Source: Branchiostoma belcheri
Taxonomy: Eukaryota; Chordata; Leptocardii; Amphioxiformes; Branchiostomatidae
Direction of reading: 5' to 3'
DNA length: 64,000 nt
Assembly (NCBI RefSeq): GCF_001625305.1
Contig: NW_017802491.1
Location: 628,902-692,901, forward strand
Below, piece by piece: positions 38,601-49,730 of the stretch. The stretch's first letter is position 1; each line of letters begins with the position of its first letter. The notes under the pieces were generated by a model. The model did no database searches, was not told where the DNA came from, and saw only the letters and a list, made by a program, of their open reading frames with translations. Made by a program: the position numbers and the translations under genes.

Positions 38601-41600
38601 TGCGGTGAATGAATATATGTGACCGCACCATTAGCAAGGAAGGGTCGCGTGTTACATGCGAAATGCGGTAGTTAATGTGGTCTTAGCGGGAGTACGGAGA
38701 TGCATGCATTGACGTGTTGGTGTTCTCTTACCAATGCCGGCATCTTTGAAGTGACGACAGTCGCTTGAAACACCATATTTCATAAACCGTGTTGAGCAAA
38801 TGTATTGTGATTCATTACTTTCCACAAATATTAGCTTAACCTGACTGTAGGTTGAGTTGGTAATGAGGACGTGCGCTGGATTGATGGTGGCGATTAATTC
38901 TGGAGTAATGTGTTAAACTAAAGCTCACCAGCAGGTAAACACACGGCAAAGTGGAAGAGCCAACAGTTATCGTTAAAAGGCGTGTAAACTTAATCACAGC
39001 AAGGATACTATGGGCCTTAAAACGCTTCTACATATATCAATAGTGCCCCTTAGCCAATGTCTTGGTATGAGGAACAGATCCACTGGAACAAAGGTAAAGG
39101 GCGTAATAGTGAGAGGATGGGCTCATAGTGAAAGTCGTAATATTGGGCTATAGATCATCAAAAGAATAATAATATTTCCAGTAAAAGACACGTAAAAGTA
39201 GTCCATTAGGAAAGAGACTGTAAACAAGCTGCTAACGTTACCAAATTTCCCCAAAATATCGAGAGTTGGCAGAAAGGACAGGCCTCAACGAATCATGTAA
39301 ATTCTATGTTGTTCTCAATAAGAATCAGCGAAACCAGAATACGTCCCGTTATATCCAATGTATGTACGAGCGTCAAGTTATCAGCGACAGACCGTGACTG
39401 AAAATGACTTTAGAGAAGACCTCAAATATTGATTTGTACAGATCCTTTGTCTTGTGTAACAAATGAAATGAGTAAAGGGCTCGGAGAAATGCAGATTTGT
39501 ACAGTCTGATGTGGCGCCTGACCTGATGGGATATTTAAAACGGCGACTTACCGGCACCCGGCTGTATTGAGAAATCCTCTGTTGGACGGAAACTGATAGC
39601 TGTGACAGTTTTCGTCAAGGAGAAGAAATAAGAGGACCAGAAGGTGATATGTTGTCAAAAAATACAGCTCGTCAAGATAGCCAAGGAGAGACTATGTGTT
39701 AAAGTAACCCACGATGGTTGTATCTCATATTTCTCATACAATTGAACACTGAGAGCATCCACGGGATAGTCGGGAGTGTACCGTAAAATCAGACTGTCTT
39801 AGATTCTTGTCAGCGGCGTCGGTTCAGTCACAGCCGGTACGACATCAACATCGCACGGCGACCTATGATGAGTGTAACCGCGCCGTACGAGTTTACGGCA
39901 TGCACGAGAGACTTGCAGGCCTTGAAACAAGACGATGCCGCTGCCCGGAGCATGCAACTGTTCCATAAATCAGGCGGGGAAAGAGCAAATAGAGAGCCCG
40001 AAGATTGGTGCTAAGCGCCCCGTGAGCTGCAAGGATTATCAATGCTCCACAGAGCATGCATTTACGTGACCTGAGTCTAGTTATCGTGATTTGTGATGTG
40101 TTGGGCAGACTGTAAAGATGGTGTAACTTTCGCTTTTGATTGATTCGTGTGATGTCGTGTGGGCTTTGCTCTGTATATACGTACATTTGTACATCTGACA
40201 AGAGGAATGCAATCTCAACCAATCTCTCCAACGGCTTTATTCCAGATAACTATGTGATACTAGCTTGGTATAAGGACTGGAAAGGATCTTCGATTTTGTA
40301 ATAGATGAGCTTACTGGTACCACTAGACTATTGCGTGTATTCGACATTTTGCTGTTACGCTTTGCAAGCTAGGGGGCGCTTTCTCGCGGACTGACTGACT
40401 TTAGTCGCTCTGACACATAAATGAACAGACTGAGGATTGTCCACTGAATAATTTTGTAAATGATTGTCATTTGTTCTTACTTGCGATCTCGTCCTTCTGC
40501 GAAGTCAAAACCTGCCGTGTAATAAATTAAATCCAAATTACTTTTCTTTCGTTGAGCTCCCGCTTGAACCAAACGTGAAAGCATTCGATATGCGCCATCC
40601 CTCTCTGTCCTCCATCAGAGACCGAATTTCCTCTACTTCAGTTAAGCTGGTGTCTGATATGAGGTTGTCGATGTAGTTAAATCCTAGGTCTCACTCGACT
40701 TCTTTGGCCTTTAGTGGGTTTCCAAAGGACAAGCCTGGATGCTACAATGTCAGGATGTCTGATGCAGTGTGCAGCTAGTTTCATTCTGCGAGTTTTGATT
40801 TTATAAAGCAAATCCTGATATTACTGCTCGTTGGGGAATTTTTGCTCTCAGGAGATGTTCAGACACATACGGGGTATCTTTGTAATAATTTAAAGGGCAG
40901 AAAAATAATTACCGCTGGAGAAGGCACGCGGAGATGCATGTGCCGGGCACACGCGCGTATCGACCGGCAGGGAGGGAGTTTCTCCCCTCCATCTGTTTTT
41001 GTCTCCACCAACCGGGACTTGACATTTCTCGTGATACCCAGAAAATGAACTTTGAATTGGGGGAGGTCCCTGCAACGCCTGCAACAACATGAGTAGTACA
41101 GTAGGAGGCGTAAGAAAATAAGGAGTGTCCTTTAAAAGTCACGGGGGGGGGGGCATCGGGGTGAGTTTGGTGTCAGCATAAAATATCTATTCATCTTCTA
41201 CGCTAAATCATACCCTACATTGCTGATACAGTAACACCTATGTCCTACTTTCTTGGATGTATGAAAACTAATTTCAGACATTTTTTTGTTCTCGTTCCCA
41301 AGGTCCGTCTGGACATTCTGGACACGAGCGGTTCGTTTGAATTTCCCGCCATGCGGAAACTGTCAATCACCAACGCCAACGCCTACCTCCTGGTGTACGC
41401 CATCGACAACCCGCAGTCCTTCGAGGAAATCAAGAACATCAGACAGGTATGTGTGTTCGCGTGTTATCACATGTCAATCACGTGTCAGCCACGTGTCTGT
41501 CACGAATGCTCATGCCCTGCCGGTGTTGAGCCAAATCTTTGAGCTGTCACATACTTGAGAGGTCAGGCGTTCAAGGCAAGGGTTAGGGTTAGGGTTGGGA

Positions 41601-42266
41601 TCATTGTTCAGAGCTAGGGTTAGACTTACGATTGGGGTTAGGTTAGGTTTAGTCTCCCACATCATGACTAAACCCCTCCCACCCCTTGTCTCAGGTATAA
41701 TGGAACCCCCCAAGTAGTGTCGGAGTCATGTATTTGGCAGGATCATGTATCTGGCTTGACGCCGGGGATGTGACATTGATCAGTTGGCTCTGAAATCTGA
41801 TACGAATGTTGCACACTCGTCATTCTCCTATTTTGAAACATGATACCATTTGATGTGGCAACACATTAACCCCGCCCCCCTCCCCCTCATTCCACAGGAG
41901 ATCATCGACATTCGCGGCGAGGCGGGCATGGCCAAGCTGCCGGTGGTGGTGGTGGGCAACAAGTGCGACCTGGAGGACAAGCGGCAGGTGCCCAAGGAGG
42001 ACGCCGAGCTGGTGGTGGAACTGGCCTGGCAACACGTCTTCTTGGAGTCGTCCGCCAAGGAGAGGACCAACGTCGTCAACATCTTCAAGCAGCTGCTGCA
42101 CCAGGCGCACATCCCGTGTCACCTGTCCCCCGCACTGCGCAGGCGCAGGGCCTCGCTCCCCGTCACGCCCAGCACCAACGGTCACGTGCCTCACGGCAAG
42201 GACGAGGAGAAGCCGAGCATGCGCAGACAGAACACTAGAAGAAGAAGCTCTTGCAAAGTCCAGTAG
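26655..42266 (+). CDS. Ras-dva-like small GTPase (3 exons)
   Basis: Exons 26655-26822, 41303-41446 and 41898-42266 join in phase 0 to give 226 aa. Motifs: P-loop GAAGVGKS (16-23), switch I Thr in KKTVEEL (Thr41), G3 DTSG (63-66), G4 NKCD (125-128), G5 ESSAK (154-158), and a C-terminal CaaX box CKVQ (223-226), whose Gln favours farnesylation and so membrane anchoring. TVEEL, LDILDTSGSFEFPAMRKLSI and LSPALRRRRASLP are, to my recollection, hallmarks of the Ras-dva family, a Ras branch studied in frog and fish embryos and reported lost in placental mammals. The position of Ras Gln61 is not Gln here (DTSGSFEF in place of DTAGQE), so intrinsic GTP hydrolysis may differ from Ras. Rhes/Dexras is the next-best relative, but the short length and these motifs argue against it. 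Confidence 0.87.
27241..28875. mobile_element. 1.63-kb non-autonomous DNA transposon with perfect 21-bp TIRs
   Basis: 27241-27261 (CCTTATACCCCCGTCACATT+G) is exactly repeated in reverse at 28855-28875. Next to each end are GC-rich arms (about 27260-27740 and about 28720-28855, with a similar block at 28375-28460) dense in GGCCGA, CGATC and CTCGCCCGA words. The middle (about 27740-28370) is AT-rich and may be a nested sequence. No transposase frame was found. Flanks CACGTCGT and CACCTGAT agree at 5 of 8 bases, too weak to call a TSD. Confidence 0.75.
31602..31786. mobile_element. 185-bp MITE with 16-bp TIRs
   Basis: CCATTGTATCCAGAAC (31602-31617) is exactly reversed at 31771-31786. A CCT triplet lies outside each end (a possible 3-bp target duplication). 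GGTTCTGGATA-type words recur four times inside. No coding capacity. Confidence 0.7.
32198..32370. mobile_element. Foldback MITE family A, copy 2
   Basis: GGCCATTTTCCCACTGGGAT at the left end pairs with ...TACCCTAGTAGGAAACGGGCC at the right. Internally it has GTCCGGATCGAACCGAATTG and its reversed counterpart GAATCAATTCGGTTCG. Same family as 19310-19462. Confidence 0.8.
33602..33646. promoter_or_regulatory. CRE module, copy 1
   Basis: TGACATCA (33602-33609) and TGACGTCA (33613-33620) start 11 bp apart, followed by GTGGGTGG and GTGTGATCTG (33637-33646). The same order of words recurs at 34182-34227, so this looks like a duplicated regulatory unit. CREB/ATF binding is inferred from motif identity only. 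Confidence 0.4.
34171..34227. promoter_or_regulatory. CRE module, copy 2: three perfect CREs 11 bp apart
   Basis: Palindrome TGACGTCA starts at 34171, 34182 and 34193, exactly one helical turn apart, then GTGGGTGG and GTGTGATCTG (34218-34227). Such phasing would place three CREB/ATF-family dimers on one face of the DNA. The location inside the Ras-dva intron suggests an enhancer; this is inference. Confidence 0.5.
34421..34509. repeat. Dispersed repeat family C, fragment 1
   Basis: The block with GCCGCGCCGCGTGCATGCGA, GTGTGTTACGCCGAAGG, ACGGTTATACCGGC and an ACAGATACAGATGC end recurs in part at 46235-46293 (reverse orientation) and 49695-49730. The (ACAGAT)n end suggests a short retroelement such as a SINE, but no A/B box is convincing. 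Confidence 0.5.
34832..35059. mobile_element. MITE family B (Mutator-like), copy 1, perfect 9-bp TSD
   Basis: A nearly full-length palindrome from TAGCCTCTACCAGGCTTCGG to its reverse complement, with a loop of about 30 bp around 34955. ATTCATCAC flanks it on both sides (34823-34831 and 35060-35068). A 9-bp target duplication with long inverted ends is typical of Mutator-like (MULE) elements. No transposase. Confidence 0.87.
37262..37460. repeat. Tandem duplication, 99-bp period
   Basis: The segment around CATCAGAAAACGGTAGCAAT at 37281 returns at 37380 with the same downstream words (ATTAAAAAACTTT, GTCCTA, TTCTGTTTCCA). Two copies, roughly 85-90% alike by eye. Confidence 0.8.
38370..38525. 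mobile_element. Foldback MITE family A, copy 3
   Basis: AAAATTGTCCGGATCGAGCT near the left end is mirrored by GGCTCGATCCGCGGACAATT near the right. The outer ends are GGCGCCATTCC and GGAAATGGGGCC. Same family as 19310-19462. Confidence 0.8.
41580..41599. repeat. Short interstitial telomere-like repeat
   Basis: GGGTTAGGGTTAGGGTTGGG lies in the second intron of the Ras-dva-like gene, with decayed TTAGGG words up to about 41655. It is too short to be a telomere. Confidence 0.7.
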
Positions 42267-44724
42267 CTATGGCAACGGGATCTTGTCCTGGACAGTTGAA
42301 GTTTTAGAATCAGCTCACGGACAGAACAGAAGCTGTTGATTGGATGAGGGAACATGGTGAAGCTTGGAGCATCGCATATCAATACTATCTTAAAACAATC
42401 ACTTTTTTAAATGTTTGAACGTGCAGTGGGAATGTGACAATTCTACTATATCCTGTCCGTGTATAGTCAAATGTTAGTCGTCGTTATGTACGCACATAGC
42501 CCAGTACACACTGCCCAGATACAGAAAGAAATGACTTCGTTCACCAGCATCTGGTCATAACGCGAACTTATGAAACCCTCCCATGGGGGCGTTAGACTTT
42601 GTAACGGGGCTTCTGTGACGCAGTGACGTGACAATGACGAAGATTTGGAGTGTGGAGGTTTGTATTCAACAAAGCACGGATACAGTAGGTTAGGGCCAGG
42701 TTCTATACGTTGCAAGACGCATATATAGTCGGTTCTTGGGGACAATTTAAAAGTTTTGAAGGGTGCCTCGAATGTGGCGCCAGTGTGTGCAGAGGTCTTA
42801 ATGCCATCTCTGATGTATATGATCTATATCTATTGAGACACAGCAATAAACCAGCACAAAATCAGTGTTATGATTATGATGAAATATTAATGAAATCATC
42901 AGACGAGGAAAATTACGCACTCCAGTATAAGGCTGTATATAAACGCCCAAGCTCGTTTTAGTCTGAACTCCGATGTGAGTATGGTTCCTATGGGAATTGA
43001 GTGCTTCTGAAGATACTTCGAAACTAGCTGGATCATAAGGTAAATGCCAAACGATGAACAGCTACGCTGTAGGCATGTTTGGATTAAGTGTTTTATATGT
43101 ACGGGTGACTTGGGCGTAGGAGTAATTGTTATGTTATCAACGAGACGGTCTTTGAAGTTGTGAAAGTCTGTTTTAATGGTATGTAGATGTCGAGCTGTGC
43201 GTGTATAAAATTGTATTGATCAGATTTTGTAGTTTTGTACTCAAGGCCATAGTTTTACTGTATACTCAGCATTGGGAAATTCGTTCAGTACGGAAAAATT
43301 GCGCCATTTTCGTTAGATTTTGCACCACCCACTTTCTTGTGGGTGGAAAAGACTGGATAATATTTCACATAACAGATCGTTGAAACGGAAAAGAACCAGT
43401 GGGCTGTTGGAAAATAGTAGAAATGAGGGAAATAGACTGACTAACATACAACAGAAGTTAGTCAACCATAGGATCGGAGTACACTTTGCAAGTGTTAAGG
43501 GTCCTCTGGTTTAATATTTAGGCCATTTTCCATTTTGTATTGTTTTCCAGCAGCCCTTGGAGTCTGATAGAGACTAGAGATAATAAACTGTTTGACAAGT
43601 GATGAAGTGACCGGGCCGGTGGAAAATGTGGACTTCAAAATCCATGTTTAAGCAATAGAACAAAAAGTACCAAGTATCTTGCAAATGTTACTACACCTAA
43701 CGGCGACGTGTCAGTTATGTAATGACTTGTGCTGTGGACGTCACTGCTGCTGTAATACCTGTAACTTCATATAGTCTCCACCAGACAGACAGACTTGATG
43801 ATTATAGAACAAGCAAAAAATTGGCCGAAAGGGGTGTATAATTTGACAGAGTAGTTGGTCTGCCTGGGTAAAAGTGTGGCTGGGTACCTGACACCTCAGG
43901 CAAATTGTTTACCCCTATTGGCCAGTTTTTAGCGTTGTCTAAACAACCACAGGAGTGTTGTGGACTGTAGTAGCTGCTTCCTGTGCCCCGCACACCTTTA
44001 CATACCGCATACCTGTGACAAGAAATAACTTCCAAATGCCTTACCCGTAACGAAGCCGAAATAATGACAGAAACCGCCTTTGCGTATAAACTAATTGTCC
44101 TTATTCGCAAGACGCTGTTCCTGGTCTTAGACGGTTGAGGATGTCTGGTTAGGGGGCAGTCGAAAGATATGGACATGGAGCGCTTCTTGAGTTCTTCAAG
44201 CAGAAGCTACAAGGATCGGCAGTAAGTAGAGTTAAAAGAGTCAAAATCAGTCGGTTTTAAGACTCAAGATGCACGTTGCAAGCCCACCTTGGTAGTCAAG
44301 TAGACTCTGTCGCTAACTGTTGACGATCTATATACCTTTTTTTGGACCTAAGACAGTTTTTTGTTGAGCACGTGTACACGCAAAGGCGGTTGCTGGCCAT
44401 ATAGCTGTAAATAAGGCAGAAACGTACATCCGTACCCTTTGACTGACGAGCGTTGTGTTGTACAGTTATGTATTGTAGGAAAACTAGAACGAAGACTTGT
44501 CAGTGTGCAATATGCGGCCCACAGATACTTAAGATGTAAGAAGAGCATGGCCTTTCCTGCCATGGAAATTTGTACCCAATAACATTTTGTACCTTTCTGT
44601 GTTTTGATGTTTGAATATACGAGAAATAAACGTTATCAACGGTTAACGCCTGTTGTAGTGTGAGAGATCATTTTAACTACCAAATTAACTACCATATACT
44701 ATGAACAAATATATACGAGACTAT

Positions 44725-44855
44725 GGCCCATTTACCACCAGGATAAGATTATCCGGATCGAGCCGAATCGATTCGCTTTGGTCCGGCTTCGAGTGGGATC
44801 AAACCGAACCAATTCGGCTCGATCCAGACAATTCTATCCTGGTGGAAAAGGGGGC
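44725..44855. mobile_element. Foldback MITE family A, copy 4
   Basis: Left end GGCCCATTTACCACCAGGAT and right end ATCCTGGTGGAAAAGGGGGC are inverted copies, and internal GGATCGAGCC/GGCTCGATCC words match the other three copies. It is shorter than the others (131 bp) through loss of part of the centre. Confidence 0.8.
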
Positions 44856-46234
44856 TAAGTGTACAAGTAACGCTCCAGATTTAAAGCGCTGCGGCCTGTC
44901 ATGCTCATCCCTGGGAGTTCTTTGAAGTTATAACAAGCGCCAATTAGTGTGAAATAATCAGCAGCGGGGTAATTACGGCAGCTTTTGTGATGGATGTGGT
45001 CCCACAGCTCATCAATTCTCCCTCATTATTTCCCCACATGTCAAACTGACAACACCATTTATTTGCCACAGTTTTATCTTTCGTGCTTTCGTGTTTCCTG
45101 ATATGTCAATCTTATCGTCGACACAAAAATGAAGAATTAATATATGTGACTGTGTGTCTACAGTCGTGCCTGGAGAATAGCCTTCTGATTGCCATTGTTT
45201 ATGCTAATTCCCATAATCAGTAGTGCACTCGCTCTTCTCAAATTTGGCGACAGAGATAATCTTTCTTTTAAATCGTATCTGTGCTAGTTCATGCACAACC
45301 CCATCCACCTATAATAGAACGTCCCAGGAATCAGGCAGGATGTGCAGTTAATTCTTACATTGGCAACAAAATCACCAAAAATTAAGCGTGGTAAGTTTGC
45401 TGTGGAAAATATCACTTTTTAAACCACAAATTAACGTAAGTAACTCGCTGACTACGCTACTGAGTTTAAATATGAATAATACGAAATATATTTTGTAAAA
45501 TATCTGAAAGCACAGAAGACCGACGCTTTTCAAGCTGGCTGAGTTTTCGGAACGTTTCAACCGTTATTATGATTTTGGGCAAAAGTGACTTCCAAACTAC
45601 ATGTATCAGTCAGCCTGGCGCCACTATAACTCATGTTACAAACTAGTTTCCAAGTTCAAGTTAAAAACACATAAAAATATGCAGTCACAATTGTGTACTA
45701 TTCAATAGACTGCGCTATTTTTGTACAATTTAATTGCACGTACATCGCCAGAAAATGGTAAACAACGCGTACGTAAGATCACTTCAGATTGACACTTAAT
45801 CTAGAAGAATACCAGCGGTGTCCAAACCACTTGCCTCGCAATTATGCCAATTTGACTCCTTCACAATAGATGCCTCACCAACTGCTGATGTTATTCCCGT
45901 AGAAGCCGCCAACACATCACCGAGCAATAAAGAAACAAGAAGTCTCAAAAGAATCTATTGAAGACAAAGCTACACTCCGTGCAGAATGCCTGCCAGTTCA
46001 AATTAGGATTTTGCAGGCAACAGTATCTGTGAAAGTAATTGCATTTCTATTTTGTTAATTCTATTTTGTTTCAGACTGAGAAAATCCGTGAAATCTGCAT
46101 CCTAGGCTTCCCGCGGCCGCCTACTGGGGACTTCCAAATAATAAAACCTGATTCGCCATTCAAGCTGCTGCTTTGAAACCCGACCGTTGTTCCTTGCCTA
46201 TAATGAGATTACCTTAAAGTTTGTTATTGTAGAA

Positions 46235-46293
46235 TTCTGTATCTGTATCTGTATAGCCGGTATAACCGCCTTTCGGCGTAACACACCAGCTAA
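46235..46293. repeat. Dispersed repeat family C, fragment 2 (inverted)
   Basis: ATCTGTATCTGTATAGCCGG, TATAACCGCC, TTCGGCGTAACACACCAGCT is the reverse complement of the right part of 34421-34509. Confidence 0.6.
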
Positions 46294-46496
46294 TTCTGGA
46301 CTGAAAAGAAACGCCTCTAGGACATTATTGTTTATTCCAAACTATTGCCCGAAGGATAATTTCAAGGACAAAGAACAGTTCACAATGAAATAGAAACTGC
46401 GGAACATATGCATGGGTAAGAACTGAATATCAAATATATAAACGGTAATTCAATCATCTAAAGAACTGGTCTTGATGAAAGAACAACATCAACATA

Positions 46497-47061
46497 GGCC
46501 CTGTTCACACGGAAACGCTGTAACCGCTTTCGATCCAGATTCCACCGAAGCAGGATTCAAGTGGCCCCATCTGAACGATCCAAATCGCATTGAAAGAGCC
46601 TAGATCCCAAATCACCTTGGGAGGTAGTTTTGAACCGCTTCAACGCATTCCGACTTCAGTCTTAACGCAATGATACTTCGGTTTAATCTACATATTAACC
46701 CGGTCATCCATTACGGGGTGATATTTTTTTATTCATATGCAATACCAAATTTACGTGACAGCAACTTAAAGAGCAGAAATGACCGAATAATGTGTCCATT
46801 CTAGGACGAGCTTCACCGCCTCTGACGGGACCACGTCGGCATTTGGCCGAGGCACGCTGGGAGGGGGGCACAAGCAAGCAGGTCGTTGACTTCCGACATT
46901 GACAACACGCACCTTGCTTGTTTTCACCAAACAACAATGAATGTAGTTTAGGCGAATTGTGGTCGGGCACGGTTTGAAAGGAACGTGTGGCACGTGGACC
47001 GGATGTTAGGAATGCGATTTACCCGAAATGCGGTTTTAGGCGTTTCCGTGTGAACAGGGCC
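46497..47061. mobile_element. 565-bp MITE with perfect 22-bp TIRs
   Basis: 46497-46518 (GGCCCTGTTCACACGGAAAC+GC) is exactly reversed at 47040-47061. The interior has no transposase-like frame, only short spurious ones. No clear target duplication. It is a non-autonomous DNA transposon of unassigned superfamily. Confidence 0.83.
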
Positions 47062-47837
47062 CTACCTCCATGTATGCACATGGACAGAAGCCTTATGTTT
47101 ATCACTTCAAACGATCTGTTTTTAGACACGGAAGGCTTTCAAGTTATATTCTGCAACATCACGAAGCGATTCCGCCGGAAGCAGGGTGTGTGTGTTTTAT
47201 TCATAAAACGAGAGAGTCTCTACTTAATATTATATTTTGGATGGACTGTATTAAAGCTTTCTCACGGTGGGTCCTTATTTGGTGCGGGCTGACAACCTGG
47301 AAAGGCGTTGGCCACCTGTTGTGTCAATCAAATATCTTTCCACAAATATGGTAAATCTCAATAAAGTAAAAAAAAGACTGAGCTATGATCCCATGGCAGA
47401 CGAGAACCCTTAAGATAGGAGTTTGACATTTGCAAAGACACGAAGTCCCCAGACTGCCGACTCGGCTTAACACGCCTCAGGTTGGCTCAATACTTCTAAA
47501 AGATCATCGCATCCTGTAAGTCCAATTAACGGAGAAGCGCGAAATGCCAGGCGCGTACTCAAAACTCGAGAAGCCGTGGGTACGTGTTTGACGTGCGGGC
47601 ACAGGAAGGTCTGTTATTTACAGAGAGGACACGAGAGAGCAGAAGAGAGAGTACAACAGCATGAGTACGGCATCGCTGGGAGGTGTTAATGGTGCGTGAG
47701 AGCACACAGAAAATACTTACGGCTAAATAATATGATCTCATTGTGTTATAAGAGAGGGTGTTTTAACGGTGAACCACTTCAGATGTGGGTGTTTGCAGTC
47801 TGAATACAACTCCAAAACAAGATATCGAGTTGTTGTA

Positions 47838-48060
47838 AACTTTTTATTCATTATTATAGATTTCTCGCTGGTGCTGTGTATGATTCACTGTCACTTCCTC
47901 ACAGCCTGCATTGAAGAAGATCATTTTCACCTCCAATTCGACTTCTGAGTCATTTCCTCGCATGTACAGCCTGCAAGAACACAATATTGACCTCCAATTC
48001 GACCTTCCTGACATTCTGCGGTCGCACTCTTCTCCCCCATACACTTCCTACGACTCTACT
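47838..48060. repeat. Dispersed repeat family D, copy 1
   Basis: TTCTCGCTGGTGCTGTG, CACTGTCACTTCCTC and repeated GACCTCCAATTCGACCTTCC words. The same order occurs at 61008-61270, and both copies contain an internal tandem duplication. Confidence 0.6.
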
Positions 48061-49038
48061 GACAAACCGAAAACAAAACCTCCGCATATGGAGTTAATGC
48101 TGCTATTACCCAGATTTGTATTAAGAGAACATGCGATTCTATTCCAGTGAGACAAAAAAAGGCATCAAATGCTGAACTTTCAAACTAAGATCCCTACATC
48201 TGCTTGATTGGTCCGAAAATAAATTTCTATTATGAGATAAAAGCCACCGCCCCACACACGCGCTAGCGGGGCCAGGCGGTTAATGGGTGTCCATATCCGG
48301 AATGGTTCCTGTGAGGTATTTTTAGCGCTAGGCTGAAGGCGCGTGGCAGATTCAGTATAGATTCACAATAGACACAGTCGTGCCGACGCTGTGATGTGTA
48401 TAGTGCCGGTAGACACACACAGTATTGAGAACCTTGTAGTAAGTCTGAAATTTTGGAATCTGACTAAAAACTATGCAAATCTCTCGACGGTCTTTCAGGG
48501 ATCGCTCGATTGTCTCCAACGTCGTCCAACGATCTCAATGAACAGTAATAAAATAGTTTTCTAAATAATTAGATAATCTTTAAAAATGATTTTCAGTCGC
48601 TCGTCGGTTGCCTTGTGGTCACCGCCCCGTAGAAATACGGTTAAACGAGTTGAGCGTTACGCGTTCTCCTAGCGAATGGATGAGGTGTATAATAAGTAAT
48701 TGTATTGTCGATGTATCCCTTCCGCGAATAATTTTATCAAGATGTTGAATGGCTGCATAACAAAGTTCTTTATCTACAAACAAAGGAGTTTTACAAGACG
48801 ACGTTTTTACCTTCCTCAGGGCAAAATCTGGCTGTCACCGAAACGTCGGATGTAAACTAATTTGGTTATGAATAAAGAACTTTGTAGCACTGTATGGTTG
48901 ATGGTTAATGAAGTGTTCACGTGTTCCGTAGATGAAGGACTGTGTCGTGACGGGAGGTAGTGAACCGGCGTCCCGCTTGTCGTTTCCGATGTGTCTCCTC
49001 CAGCTGCGGTACGGGATCGGGGGGCTGAACAACCACTA

Positions 49039-49595
49039 AACCGACGGTCACAACCCGCCGTACGTGCTTCTGCGTGCTGTCTACGTGCAAAAACGTGGGC
49101 AAACGTAGGGCATCCGTGCGTGGTGAGTACCGCCTCCGAACGGAATCCTACGGATTTGGGAGCACGCAGACACGCCGTAGAACTTTAAGTGCATGTAAAA
49201 CTTTTTTTACGTGCGGTCTGCGGATTCACCACACGTGCGTGCGAGTACGAGCGACGCGCGTGCCCCGTACGTGCCGTGCGGAAGACGCACGTGTGAGTAC
49301 GGCCTCCTTACGGTAAAGTTGCAATCGCACAGAGATCGTACGTTGTAAGGGTGTAAGCACGTACAACTCACTCACCACTTGCGCAACGTGCGATGCACGC
49401 AACCGCTCACGGTCAGACTTTCCGTTCAGACCACACTCTTACACTTTGTGCAACCGTGCGAGTGACGTGCGAGTGACGTGCGTAGACGCCACTCCTTCCC
49501 CACGTTTTCAGAAAAAACATAGCAGATGTAGCTTCCCAAAAAAAAAACGTACGGAGAAAAAGCACGTGCGGCGGGTTGTGGCCGTCGCTTAAGTA
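49039..49595. mobile_element. About 557-bp foldback element rich in ACGTGC/GTACG
   Basis: CGACGGTCACAACCCGCCGT at the left end and its near-perfect reverse (GCGGGTTGTGGCCGTCG) at the right, extended by ACGTGCTT/AAGCACGTGC. The interior is saturated with CGTACGTGC-type words, giving strong self-pairing. No coding frame. The CpG density is unlike its AT-rich surroundings. Confidence 0.7.
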
Positions 49596-49694
49596 TCTGA
49601 TACCAGCCCAGTTGGGGCATCATCACTAGAAAGCTTTAAACAACTCCTGCACTTACATGTGCAAAGATTGAGTGTAACAAGTCGTTCGGTGTGA

Positions 49695-49730
49695 TATAGC
49701 TAGCTGCAGCCGCGCCGCGTGCTTGCGAAG
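49695..49730. repeat. Dispersed repeat family C, fragment 3
   Basis: TAGCTAGCTGCAGCCGCGCC plus GCGTGCTTGCGAAG matches the left part of 34421-34509 and lies 100 bp right of the foldback element. Confidence 0.5.

Larger units (their letters stand above)
26823..41302. other. 14.5-kb first intron of the Ras-dva-like gene
   Basis: No coding exon found. It is colonised by a 1.6-kb TIR element (27241-28875), MITEs (31602-31786, 32198-32370, 34832-35059, 38370-38525), a 99-bp tandem duplication (37262-37460) and a dispersed repeat fragment (34421-34509). It also holds CRE modules (33602-33646, 34171-34227). Long developmental-gene introns like this often house enhancers, and the CRE modules are the best candidates seen. 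The remainder is AT-rich without recognisable structure. Confidence 0.6.

Noticed and set aside
41820-42194. 124-codon minus-strand frame opposite Ras-dva exon 3
   Set aside because: Antisense shadow of a GC-rich coding exon; the plus frame has all GTPase motifs.
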